Positions 53,431 to 61,994 of a stretch of DNA of 64,000 bases are shown in pieces (positions within the stretch are counted from its first letter, which is position 1; each line of letters starts with the position of its first letter). The position numbers and the translations under genes are program-made. Origin of the DNA: Tetrapisispora phaffii CBS 4417 (taxonomy: Eukaryota > Ascomycota > Saccharomycetes > Saccharomycetales > Saccharomycetaceae); assembly GCF_000236905.1 (NCBI RefSeq), contig NC_016528.1:382001-446000 (forward strand). Reading direction: 5' to 3'. Under the pieces are notes generated by a model. The model ran no database searches. It had not been told where the DNA came from and was given only the letters and a program-made list of their open reading frames with translations.

Positions 53431-53646
53431 GAAATAAAACATATCTTCCCTTCCTTCTCCTAGCCAATGATCCTCTAAAAAATAAATTAAAATATAGACA
53501 TATGCACTCAACTAAGCATTTGATCTGATTAAAACCTTTGATTTAACTTGGAAACAGTGCGCCATGATGAAACCTTTTAATCGAAGGAACACTGTAATCT
53601 TCTGTCAATAGCATTCCGTTTACTATTGTCTTCTAGTCATTTACAG

Positions 53647-53670
53647 TTTTTGGTTTTTGGTTTTTGGTTT
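53647..53670 (+). repeat. Short TTTTTGG tandem repeat in the BEM1 promoter
   Basis: Three units of a seven-base motif lie about 215 bases before the BEM1 start. Confidence 0.85.
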
Positions 53671-53880
53671 TTTAGGACAAATGCAAATGGCATCCGAACT
53701 AATTACAGTTTATCAATATTTATTCAACATCGACTCTTTCCTCTTGCCTACTCCCAACATATATAAACAACATCATTTTTAATACATCCCGTCATAGCCG
53801 CCCTTTCTTTCTTTCACCTGTCTACTGTTTTCCTCCCCCCAGTCTCTCAAAATATTACACTAGTCTCCCGTCTACCAATA

Positions 53881-55581
53881 ATGTTGAAATCATTAGGTTT
53901 ACGCAGGAAGAATACCAGTAGCCCAGCGTCTTCTACTCCTTCGCCAAAGAACGATCCAAAAGTTCCTAAAAAATTGAACTATGACCCAAATTCTTTACCG
54001 TTGACCGTCACTTCATACAATTCCGATGGCAGACATATGCATGCGATTGAGAAAGTTATTAAAGCTTTAAGTACTAACGTTAGTAAAAACAGAAAAGAGC
54101 TATCCTATGCAGAAGGTGACTTCTTTCATGTGATAAAAGAAACAAAACATTCTTATTATGCAACCAATCCGATTACTGGTTCAGTTGGGAAAGTTAAGAA
54201 AGAAAATTTCGAAGAATTCGGTAAATCAACACCAACATTATTAGATTTGCAAGATATTTTTTCTACTGCAAAATCCATTTGTTCTTCAAGAGACCGTAAA
54301 TCCCAACATAGTGCTGATATGGACACTTTTGGTTCTTTAAACGCAATTGCATCGTATGATTTTGTCGCTGACAATGAAGAAGAATTATCCGTTGAAGTAG
54401 GTCAAACTTTTGTCATTTGGGCCCACCATGATTTCGAATGGTTCGTTGCGATGCCAACCGAAAATACAAATAAAATCGGTCTAGTACCAACAAGTTATCT
54501 TTGTATAACAGATCTAAAAACTGGAATTGTATCAGAAAATGAAATTAGGGATGACATCATTAATTCTAATCTTCCAAATATAGAAGAATGGAAATATAAC
54601 TTAAAAAGTCAAACTGCCTATACTATCACTTTAGATTCAATCGAACAAACAACAGAAAATACAGATTTGGATGATTTAGATGATCCCTTCGAATATAGTT
54701 ATTACGATAATAGTAGTAGGAAATCTGCAGTCCCACTAAGTAAAATATACACTAAGTGCAAAATAACAGCAGTTACTTATGAAAAGGGACATTATTGGTT
54801 CGAGATTAAATGTAGATCAGTAGATAACTCTACTACAATAATGTTGAAGAGATTTTATGAAGATTTCTTTGAATTACAAGCTAAAATTTTCGAGCGTTTC
54901 CCAGAAGAATCCGGTACTTTAAAAAATGCTAAAGGTGAATATAGTAAAAGAATTATTCCAAATATACCTTCTCCTGTAGCAAAAGTGAATGAAGAAGTAG
55001 CGTTTTCAAGAAAATACCAATTAAACAAATACTTGGGAAATTTATTAGGTTTACCAGAATATATTTTACAATCTTCCGATATCTTACAGTTCTTTGAAGT
55101 GAAAAATAATGGATATGATTTTTCAATTGAACCTGAAAAGTGTCAGTATATACTTTTGCCAGGTTCTGAAAAATCTAAGACAGAAAGAAGAAACTCTAAT
55201 AAAAATGCTGATGATATTAATTTCGATGAAGCTGATAATATCCTTACTGGAGAAGATTTAAAATTATTTGAAAAATTATCTCTACAACAGCAAAGGGTAG
55301 ATTCTGACAGTAGTGCCTGCTCAAGTCCTAGACAATTTAATTTACCCAATGATAATAAAACAAAAATAAAGTTTTACTATCAAGATGATATTTTTGTTAT
55401 TAGATTGCATGACAATACATCATTAGATGACTTGAAAATGGAAATTTTTCAAAGAATCAACAAAGCAAATTTTAAAATCGCCGTTAAATTAACAGATGGA
55501 GAAGGACAAGAAATCAAATCTGATGCTCATGTATCACAAGTTATTCAAGGTAAAATGAGAATATCTGTTATAGACACTTGA
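53881..55581 (+). CDS. BEM1: Polarity scaffold Bem1
   Basis: Bem1 brings Cdc24, Cdc42-GTP and PAK kinases together at sites of polarised growth. The 566-residue product has all four family domains in order. These are an SH3 domain (about 58-115), a second SH3 (about 151-210, with ASYDFVADNEEELSVEVGQ and GLVPTSYL), a PX domain (about 289-405, with LKRFYEDFFELQAKIFERFP) and a C-terminal PB1 domain (about 493-566) that binds Cdc24. The length is close to the 551-residue S. cerevisiae protein. The unusually long upstream region separates it from AHP1. BTS1 is convergent downstream. Confidence 0.97.
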   Translation: MLKSLGLRRKNTSSPASSTPSPKNDPKVPKKLNYDPNSLPLTVTSYNSDGRHMHAIEKVIKALSTNVSKNRKELSYAEGDFFHVIKETKHSYYATNPITGSVGKVKKENFEEFGKSTPTLLDLQDIFSTAKSICSSRDRKSQHSADMDTFGSLNAIASYDFVADNEEELSVEVGQTFVIWAHHDFEWFVAMPTENTNKIGLVPTSYLCITDLKTGIVSENEIRDDIINSNLPNIEEWKYNLKSQTAYTITLDSIEQTTENTDLDDLDDPFEYSYYDNSSRKSAVPLSKIYTKCKITAVTYEKGHYWFEIKCRSVDNSTTIMLKRFYEDFFELQAKIFERFPEESGTLKNAKGEYSKRIIPNIPSPVAKVNEEVAFSRKYQLNKYLGNLLGLPEYILQSSDILQFFEVKNNGYDFSIEPEKCQYILLPGSEKSKTERRNSNKNADDINFDEADNILTGEDLKLFEKLSLQQQRVDSDSSACSSPRQFNLPNDNKTKIKFYYQDDIFVIRLHDNTSLDDLKMEIFQRINKANFKIAVKLTDGEGQEIKSDAHVSQVIQGKMRISVIDT

Positions 55582-55806
55582 TTGATTTTCATTCCATCCA
55601 CTTCAATATTCCGATAAACAAAGCTAAAATTCTTTTCTCATTCGCTACGCAGATATATTCATCAGCATTTTTGATACCCGATATAGTAAACAAGTCTCAT
55701 CAATTCTTTTGAAGCTATATATCATGTAATACTACCCCGAATTAAATTATAATACTTAATTTTTATAGACTTAAATTAAATTTCAATGCAACATTATTAT
55801 TCCGCC

Positions 55807-56820
55807 CTAAATTTCAGAAAGATTTTTGACTATAGAAATTATATGTGTGTTAAATTCTTGATTATTATCTGGAACAAACTCTGGATCCAAAATCAAATCA
55901 CTAATTTCCTTAATTTTAAGCTCTGTATATTCTAAAGATTTGGTTACGTCCCGTAAATAATCAATAGTTTCCTTTTTCGGCTTCAATTCTTTAGGTTTTG
56001 CCTTTATAGTATGAAACAATATAGTTCCCTCATCTTCATTATCCAATGCATACCTTAATCCATGAATAACTGGGAAAGATAATTTACCTTCTGATAAGTC
56101 TTCTGCAAAACCCTTATTTTTTATCATCGTCTCATCAGTTAAATTTTGGTAATCATCTCTTACTTGGAAAAGAATCCCTATCAAATTAGCTAGTGGTACT
56201 AATGACTTTGAATCGGAATCTGTTTCATCTTTTAATCTTTCCATTATCCTAACTGCTAGTCTAAACAAGCCACCAGTTTTATTCATTACCATGTTGAAGT
56301 ACATTGATTCTGTAGGTATTATACTAGGAAATGAGTCACGCCAGTAAATATCTAAACCTTGTCCTCTATGCAAATTTATCAATTCTGCATTGAATATAAC
56401 TAAAAGATCTTTTAAAAGACTTCCATCAACATTTTCCTCTTTCTCAGTTGATCCATCAACTCTCACTGATGCAATCCTTTCCAAAACGGCCATTGCTTTA
56501 AAATACATGTAGTTTGCTGAATTAATTGTCATAGGCGTTCCATACTTCAGATGTGAAGTTTGGATCCCCCGTCTAGTTTCAGAGTTATCTTCTATATCAT
56601 CGATTAGCAAACTCGAAGTATGCAAAATAGAGATCAATTCACTTAGCTGTTCTAATCTCACTTTATCAATACCATAATAAATATTGAATGTATTGATTAA
56701 TTTAGTTCTGAAATTTTTACCAGGCTGTTGAGCCAAATGGTTATATGGCAGTTGAACAATACCTTCATAATCTTCATTCCAATATGGTTCCGAACCAACT
56801 AAAGTCCTTATGTCATTCAT
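55807..56820 (-). CDS. BTS1: Geranylgeranyl diphosphate synthase Bts1
   Basis: Bts1 condenses farnesyl diphosphate with isopentenyl diphosphate to make C20 geranylgeranyl diphosphate for prenylation of Rab and Rho proteins. The 337-residue product matches the 335-residue S. cerevisiae enzyme. The first aspartate-rich motif is DDIED at 74-78, followed by SETRRG. The second is DDYQN from Asp222, followed by the GFAEDLSEGKLSFP loop. The residues before the first motif (HTSSLLIDD) contain no bulky blocker, fitting a C20 product. It is convergent with BEM1 and divergent from DER1. S. cerevisiae BTS1 is YPL069C, again from the other block. Confidence 0.96.
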   Translation of the reverse strand: MNDIRTLVGSEPYWNEDYEGIVQLPYNHLAQQPGKNFRTKLINTFNIYYGIDKVRLEQLSELISILHTSSLLIDDIEDNSETRRGIQTSHLKYGTPMTINSANYMYFKAMAVLERIASVRVDGSTEKEENVDGSLLKDLLVIFNAELINLHRGQGLDIYWRDSFPSIIPTESMYFNMVMNKTGGLFRLAVRIMERLKDETDSDSKSLVPLANLIGILFQVRDDYQNLTDETMIKNKGFAEDLSEGKLSFPVIHGLRYALDNEDEGTILFHTIKAKPKELKPKKETIDYLRDVTKSLEYTELKIKEISDLILDPEFVPDNNQEFNTHIISIVKNLSEI

Positions 56821-57394
56821 TTAAATTGTGGATTTAGAATTTAAAATTCACCAATATTTTCAAAAATAGGATGCAACTGCTTGTGTCTATTGAAAGAAAA
56901 AACAACCACAATAAATGCTACAAAGCAGTATTTACTATAAGTATATTCTTAGCTGTATGCCTGTAAAATTATAACCTTTGGCCCACTGGTCATTCCAATT
57001 AATATGTTTACAGTCTGTATAAACTATTGTGAACATCGCACAACCTTATTTACAATGTGCGGTGCGATATTCCGAAGGCTCTCAAATATTTCATTTCAAT
57101 AAACGGTGACTTTAGATACTTAACACAACGTTAATAAAAGAGAATTATTTATTAAATATAATTGTATAAGTTACTGAACGTATACATATAAATGCAAGTA
57201 TCATAACAATTTGAATAACAGATCTAAATTACAAAAGGTACAAGATTATTTATTAGATTTTCGAGACTAGGAGAGGAATATATATTTGTCTTTGGCAATT
57301 CGTAAAAAGAATAAAAAAACACAATTAACGGACGTTTCTAAACAATTTAATATTCATTGTAGCACGTCGAACAGATTGATAGTGAGTAAATACA
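56821..57394. other. Divergent promoter region BTS1 / DER1
   Basis: This AT-rich region has a short inverted repeat ATCGCAC/GTGCGAT (57035-57041 and 57062-57068). Nothing else was recognised. Confidence 0.55.
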
Positions 57395-58204
57395 ATGGAT
57401 GCTATATTTTTTAATTTATTAGGAGATGTTCCGGCTGTAACCAAAACATGGACATTAGGGTGTCTTGCACTATCAATCCTAACAACTGCCGAAATAATCG
57501 AACCCACGAGGATAATGTACAATTATGAATTGGCATTTAAGAAGGGTCAATATGAACGAATACTGTTTTCTTTATTTGATTTTGGACAACTGGATATAAA
57601 GTCACTGGTAAATTTATATATTAGTTGTTCAAATCTTTCGATATTAGAGAATTCGTTTCAAGATAGAAATAGTTATCTATGGGTACTATTTTTGATATTT
57701 TTGTCCACTATAACAATGACAGCATTTGAACAACCAATTTTTTCGTTAGGTTCATTAATGAATGAGAACCTAGTCTATTATAGATTGAGGAAAAATCCAG
57801 ACAATATAAATTTCCAAATACTAGCAGGTTTTAATATTTCACCATTGGTGGTACCGTTATACATGAATGCAATGCTATATTTTGTGTACGAGAAGAGTTT
57901 ATTCCAAGTATCGATGAATTTTATCCCAGGCCATTTGATGTTCTTCATGGACGATATCGTGGGTAAAATATATGATATTGATTTCACAAAATCCCCTTAC
58001 ACAAGATTCATAGAGAAGAATGATACAAGCGACGAAGAGGTGGAAGAGGTGGAAGAGGTGGAAGAGGTGGGAGAAGAATTGGAAGGAAACACTCTCCAAA
58101 ATGATATCACATCGGAAGAAACACCTTTACTGGCCGAAGAAGTTCAAGAAGTCAGTGAATCTGATAATCAAGCCAGGGAACCCAACGATAATGGAGACGA
58201 ATAA
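57395..58204 (+). CDS. DER1: ERAD channel component Der1 with extended acidic tail
   Basis: Der1 is a rhomboid-like pseudoprotease that forms part of the Hrd1 retrotranslocation channel for misfolded lumenal proteins in the ER membrane. Residues 1-205 match the 211-residue S. cerevisiae protein: NLLGDVPAVTKTWTLGCLALS at the start, then FKKGQYERILFSLFDFG, LMNENLVYYRLRKNPDNINF and MNFIPGHLMFFMDDIVGKIY. Six membrane spans are expected. The remaining 60 or so residues form an added cytosolic tail rich in Glu, starting with four EEV repeats. The paralogue Dfm1 also has a C-tail, but the core and position (YBR201W, just before MCM7) fit Der1. Confidence 0.93.
   Translation: MDAIFFNLLGDVPAVTKTWTLGCLALSILTTAEIIEPTRIMYNYELAFKKGQYERILFSLFDFGQLDIKSLVNLYISCSNLSILENSFQDRNSYLWVLFLIFLSTITMTAFEQPIFSLGSLMNENLVYYRLRKNPDNINFQILAGFNISPLVVPLYMNAMLYFVYEKSLFQVSMNFIPGHLMFFMDDIVGKIYDIDFTKSPYTRFIEKNDTSDEEVEEVEEVEEVGEELEGNTLQNDITSEETPLLAEEVQEVSESDNQAREPNDNGDE
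58034..58069 (+). repeat. 9-bp tandem repeat coding EEV in DER1
   Basis: Four perfect copies of GAAGAGGTG encode Glu-Glu-Val repeats at the start of the Der1 acidic tail. Confidence 0.95.
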
Positions 58205-58425
58205 AGGCCCTGCTATAGTGGCTAATATCGAAATAGGAAATCGATACTCATGCAAGGCGCACTTACATAAATTCCTGAACCAATAAATAGAATTGAATAT
58301 TGATGACATTTCATGTACTTAAACTAAACAATAAATACATGTATTTTATGAACCATGCATAGTATTACATGCTTTGCACTCTTAATAACTAAAATGATGG
58401 CACCACAAAAAGTGTTTGTAAAATG

Positions 58426-58463
58426 CACGTGATGATCACGTGATAACATGTAATAGTCACGTG
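58426..58463. promoter_or_regulatory. Cluster of three CACGTG E-boxes
   Basis: CACGTG cores at 58426, 58437 and 58458. The second and third are preceded by T (TCACGTG), the Cbf1-preferred context. Confidence 0.55.
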
Positions 58464-58493
58464 CTTCTATATTATCGTGAAAACAAATTTAAA

Positions 58494-58509
58494 TTACCCG
58501 ATTGGGTAA
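58494..58509. promoter_or_regulatory. ECB/Mcm1-type palindrome 1 of MCM7
   Basis: TTACCCGATTGGGTAA matches the Mcm1/early cell cycle box pattern TTNCCNNNTNNGGNAA at every fixed base, about 480 bases before MCM7. It also contains a Reb1 core (TTACCCG). Confidence 0.65.
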
Positions 58510-58542
58510 TAATATTTAATTCGTCGTTGTTGATGACGATAA

Positions 58543-58558
58543 TTACCCTTTTGGGTAA
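58543..58558. promoter_or_regulatory. ECB/Mcm1-type palindrome 2 of MCM7
   Basis: TTACCCTTTTGGGTAA matches the same pattern at every fixed base and lies 49 bases after the first copy. It lacks the Reb1 G, which favours an Mcm1 reading. Confidence 0.65.
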
Positions 58559-58989
58559 ATAATCAGGAAAAAACGTTATAACGAAAATAATCTAGAGAAG
58601 AGCAATCTGACATTTAATTTTACAATTGATCACTACAACAAGTCTCATCTGATCACTCTTTGATACCTCTCGACTTGCCATTCTCTTTACTACAAGAATA
58701 AGACAGTCTGTTCTCCGTCTGTTGCATTTTTTGTTTTGCCTTAATTAATTTCTTACCTAGGAAGAGTAGTAACCGTCGATTAGTTTTGGAGAGATCTAGA
58801 TTTAATAAAGTAGGATATCGATATCAGAATTGAGCAGAAGTTATATTTATTTATATATATACACATATATATATATAAGCTTTACTTTACCGATTCCCTT
58901 CACTTACTTGGGTGTTTTTATTAGAAGAACAAACGAAAATAAAACATACCTTAGTAGTAAAACTATCTCAAGTATAATATAAAGGAACA

Positions 58990-61485
58990 ATGAATACTGC
59001 ATTACCTTCTATTCAATTATCTGTTGATTACACTTCTTTAACAGATGAAATCAATGATTTTCTATTGCATTTTAAAGAAGATGCTCTGGATAAAGTTAAT
59101 GAGAATGTGGGATCTGATGAAATTGACGAGGAATCATTTAAAGGTCCAAAATATCTAGGTTTATTGCAAAAAGTGGCCAATAGAGAACTAGATACCGTCA
59201 CTGTAGAATTGGACGATATTTTCAAATATCAATCTGAAAAATTTTTGGAAGGTGGAAGATCAAATTCTGATTTATTGGTTGCTATTGAAAATAATACAAA
59301 TCATTTTACGGAATTGTTTTGTAGATCAATTGACAATATCATGCCTTTACCCACAAAAGAAATGAATTACAAGGATGATGTTTTGGATGTCATATTGAAT
59401 CAAAGAAGACTGAGAAACGAAAGATTAGTCTCTGATAGAACAAATGAAATTAGATCCGAAAATTTAGTTGATTCGGATAATAATAATACTTCGCTTTCAC
59501 AGGCTTTAAGAGATGTCGCATCTTCCGAAACAGATTTATTTCCTCCTGAATTGACAAGACGTTATTTTTTCTATTTTAAACCTCTATCATTAAACAATGC
59601 TGCACGCAGAAGAAATGCAAAATCTCCAAGCGCCATCCCAATGTCAGTTAGACAAATTAAAGGTGGATCTCTAGGTAAATTTATCACTGTTAGAGGTATA
59701 ATAACAAGAGTTTCAGATGTGAAACCATCTGTAATGGTTATTGCATATACATGTGACACATGTGGTTATGAAGTTTTCCAAGAGGTTCACTCGAAAACTT
59801 TTTCCCCATTAAGTGAATGTTCTTCAAGGGAATGTCAACAAAATCAAGCTAAAGGTCAATTATTTATGAGCACAAGAGCTTCAAAGTTTAGTGCCTTCCA
59901 AGAATGTAAAATTCAAGAATTATCTCAACAAGTGCCGGTCGGTCATATTCCAAGAACATTAACGATCCATATCAACGGCTCACTAGTGAGATCTGTGACA
60001 GCTGGTGATATCGTAGATATTTCCGGTATATTTTTACCATCTCCTTACACTGGTTTCAAAGCATTAAAAGCTGGTTTATTAACCGAAACTTATTTAGAAG
60101 CACAATATGTTAAACAACATAAAAAGAAATTCTCTAATTTTACATTATCAACAGATATAGAAGAACGTATTGAAAAAATTACAAGATCTGGAAACGTTTA
60201 TGAAAACTTAGCTAAATCAATTGCTCCTGAAATTTTCGGTAACTTAGATGTTAAAAAAGCTTTATTGTTACTACTAGTTGGTGGTGTTTACAAACAAGTT
60301 GGTGATGGTATGAAAATTAGAGGTGATATTAATGTTTGTTTAATGGGTGATCCAGGTGTTGCGAAATCACAATTATTAAAAGCTATTTTAAAAATTACTC
60401 CAAGAGGTATTTACACAACAGGTAAAGGTTCTTCAGGTGTTGGTTTAACAGCTGCCGTTATGAAAGACCCTGTCACAGATGAAATGATTTTGGAAGGTGG
60501 TGCCTTGGTATTAGCTGATAATGGTATTTGTTGTATTGATGAATTTGATAAAATGGATGAAAACGATAGAACTGCTATTCATGAAGTGATGGAGCAACAA
60601 ACCATTTCTATTTCTAAAGCTGGTATCAACACTACATTGAATGCTAGAACATCAATTTTAGCAGCCGCAAATCCCTTATACGGTAGATATAATCCGAGAT
60701 TATCCCCATTAGAAAATATTAACTTACCTGCTGCTTTACTATCGAGATTTGATATCTTATTTTTGATGTTAGATATTCCAAACAAAGATGATGATGCCAA
60801 ACTAGCTGAACATGTCGCCTACGTTCATATGCATAACAAACAACCAACATTAGATTTTGAACCAATAGATTCTGATTCTATGAGAGAATTTATTGCATTA
60901 GCAAAGACCAAAAGACCTGTTATGAGTGCCGAAGTCAATGAGTATGTTATTAATGCTTATATTAATCTAAGACAAGATTCAAAGAGAGAGATGGACTCCA
61001 AGTTTTCTTTTGGTCAAGCAACTCCTAGAACTCTACTGGCTATAATCAGATTATCTCAAGCATTAGCAAAATTAAGACTAGCTGACACGGTTGATGTGGA
61101 AGATATTGAAGAAGCTTTAAGATTAATCAGAGTCTCCAAAGAATCCTTATATAGTGAAGTCAACGGTAAGAAGGATGATGAAAGTCCAACCACTAAGATT
61201 TTTACAGTTATTAAGAAGATGGCTCTTGAAGACAGTAAAGAAGTTAAATCATTATCATACGAGGCTGTTGTTAAATCAATAAGAGCCAGAGGTTTCACCA
61301 TGTTACAATTAAATAACTGTATTCAAGAATATACTTACTTAAACGTATGGCATTTGATTAATGAAGGTACAATATTGAAATTTGTCGATGATGAATACCT
61401 AGAACCACAACAAGAAGTATCTTCAAATTCATCCTCATTCAAGGGATTATCTGCTGAAGAGAGAGATGTGATAATGGAAGATTAG
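58990..61485 (+). CDS. MCM7: Replicative helicase subunit Mcm7 (Cdc47)
   Basis: Mcm7 is a subunit of the Mcm2-7 ring that is loaded at origins and unwinds DNA within CMG. The 831-residue product is close to the 845-residue S. cerevisiae protein. It has an N-terminal helical domain, a C4 zinc motif starting at Cys255 (CDTCGY) with the second pair in SECSSREC, Walker A GDPGVAKS at 453-460, Walker B CCIDEFDKMD with Asp517/Glu518, and the arginine-finger motif LLSRFDILF with Arg586. The C-terminal winged-helix region ends with YTYLNVWHLINEGTILKFVDD. All ATPase residues are present. Position after DER1 matches YBR202W. Confidence 0.99.
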   Translation: MNTALPSIQLSVDYTSLTDEINDFLLHFKEDALDKVNENVGSDEIDEESFKGPKYLGLLQKVANRELDTVTVELDDIFKYQSEKFLEGGRSNSDLLVAIENNTNHFTELFCRSIDNIMPLPTKEMNYKDDVLDVILNQRRLRNERLVSDRTNEIRSENLVDSDNNNTSLSQALRDVASSETDLFPPELTRRYFFYFKPLSLNNAARRRNAKSPSAIPMSVRQIKGGSLGKFITVRGIITRVSDVKPSVMVIAYTCDTCGYEVFQEVHSKTFSPLSECSSRECQQNQAKGQLFMSTRASKFSAFQECKIQELSQQVPVGHIPRTLTIHINGSLVRSVTAGDIVDISGIFLPSPYTGFKALKAGLLTETYLEAQYVKQHKKKFSNFTLSTDIEERIEKITRSGNVYENLAKSIAPEIFGNLDVKKALLLLLVGGVYKQVGDGMKIRGDINVCLMGDPGVAKSQLLKAILKITPRGIYTTGKGSSGVGLTAAVMKDPVTDEMILEGGALVLADNGICCIDEFDKMDENDRTAIHEVMEQQTISISKAGINTTLNARTSILAAANPLYGRYNPRLSPLENINLPAALLSRFDILFLMLDIPNKDDDAKLAEHVAYVHMHNKQPTLDFEPIDSDSMREFIALAKTKRPVMSAEVNEYVINAYINLRQDSKREMDSKFSFGQATPRTLLAIIRLSQALAKLRLADTVDVEDIEEALRLIRVSKESLYSEVNGKKDDESPTTKIFTVIKKMALEDSKEVKSLSYEAVVKSIRARGFTMLQLNNCIQEYTYLNVWHLINEGTILKFVDDEYLEPQQEVSSNSSSFKGLSAEERDVIMED

Positions 61486-61994
61486 TCATTCCTGCGTCAG
61501 TTGTATTATATATTTTGGCTGTTGTTAATAGCCTTTTTAATTCTCTAAATATTTTTGTGTTATGTATCATTTTAATCGAATTCTTTAAATAATTTTCTTT
61601 CTTCAGTTAAAAATTGGTGATGTTATTTAATGCTTGCATTCAGATCAAGATCTTTAAATGCAAGTTCATTTTAAAGTGCACTAATTTTTGAAAAATACGA
61701 ACCGTTAGAGTTAACGCCTATAAAATAAAATAGAGTATAATTGTATCTATCAACTTATATAAAATATATATACTCATTGCAAATAGGAACTGATCACTAC
61801 AAGAGTTTAAAGAAATCACCACTTAATTGTAGTCTGTTTGAAGTATTATAATATTTTTAGAGGTGAATTTAAGTTATAAAGGGTAACGATAACGCAAAAT
61901 AACTGGGATATTCCGTCAATTTCTAATTTTGATACATCGTGATCAACTGTGGATATTCTATTTCAAAAGTACACCTAAGAGACATTGAGTTACT
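61486..61994. other. Intergenic region MCM7-RGL1
   Basis: This AT-rich spacer has a short inverted repeat CTTGCATT/AATGCAAG within 61630-61665 in the MCM7 3' flank. No gene was recognised. Confidence 0.5.

Larger units (their letters stand above)
51745..53880. other. Long AHP1-BEM1 intergenic region with hairpins
   Basis: This 2.1 kb region is the longest gene-free stretch here. It holds three inverted repeats (52023-52111, 52810-52850, 53376-53430) and a TTTTTGG tandem repeat (53647-53670). It is less AT-rich than most spacers at about 52.5-53.2 kb, where several overlapping frames of 109-127 codons occur on different strands. None resembles a known protein. No tRNA or known snRNA was recognised. 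Confidence 0.6.
58205..58989. other. DER1-MCM7 intergenic region (MCM7 promoter)
   Basis: This region holds three E-boxes in 38 bases (58426-58463) and two 16-base ECB/Mcm1-type palindromes (58494-58509, 58543-58558). A (TA)-rich tract lies near 58850-58877. No MluI-type MCB site (ACGCGT) was seen. Confidence 0.65.

Noticed and set aside
58426..58560. Possible centromere (CDEI-like CACGTG with AT-rich DNA)
   Set aside because: No CDEIII (TTTCCGAA core) at the right distance, and the corresponding S. cerevisiae region is not centromeric.
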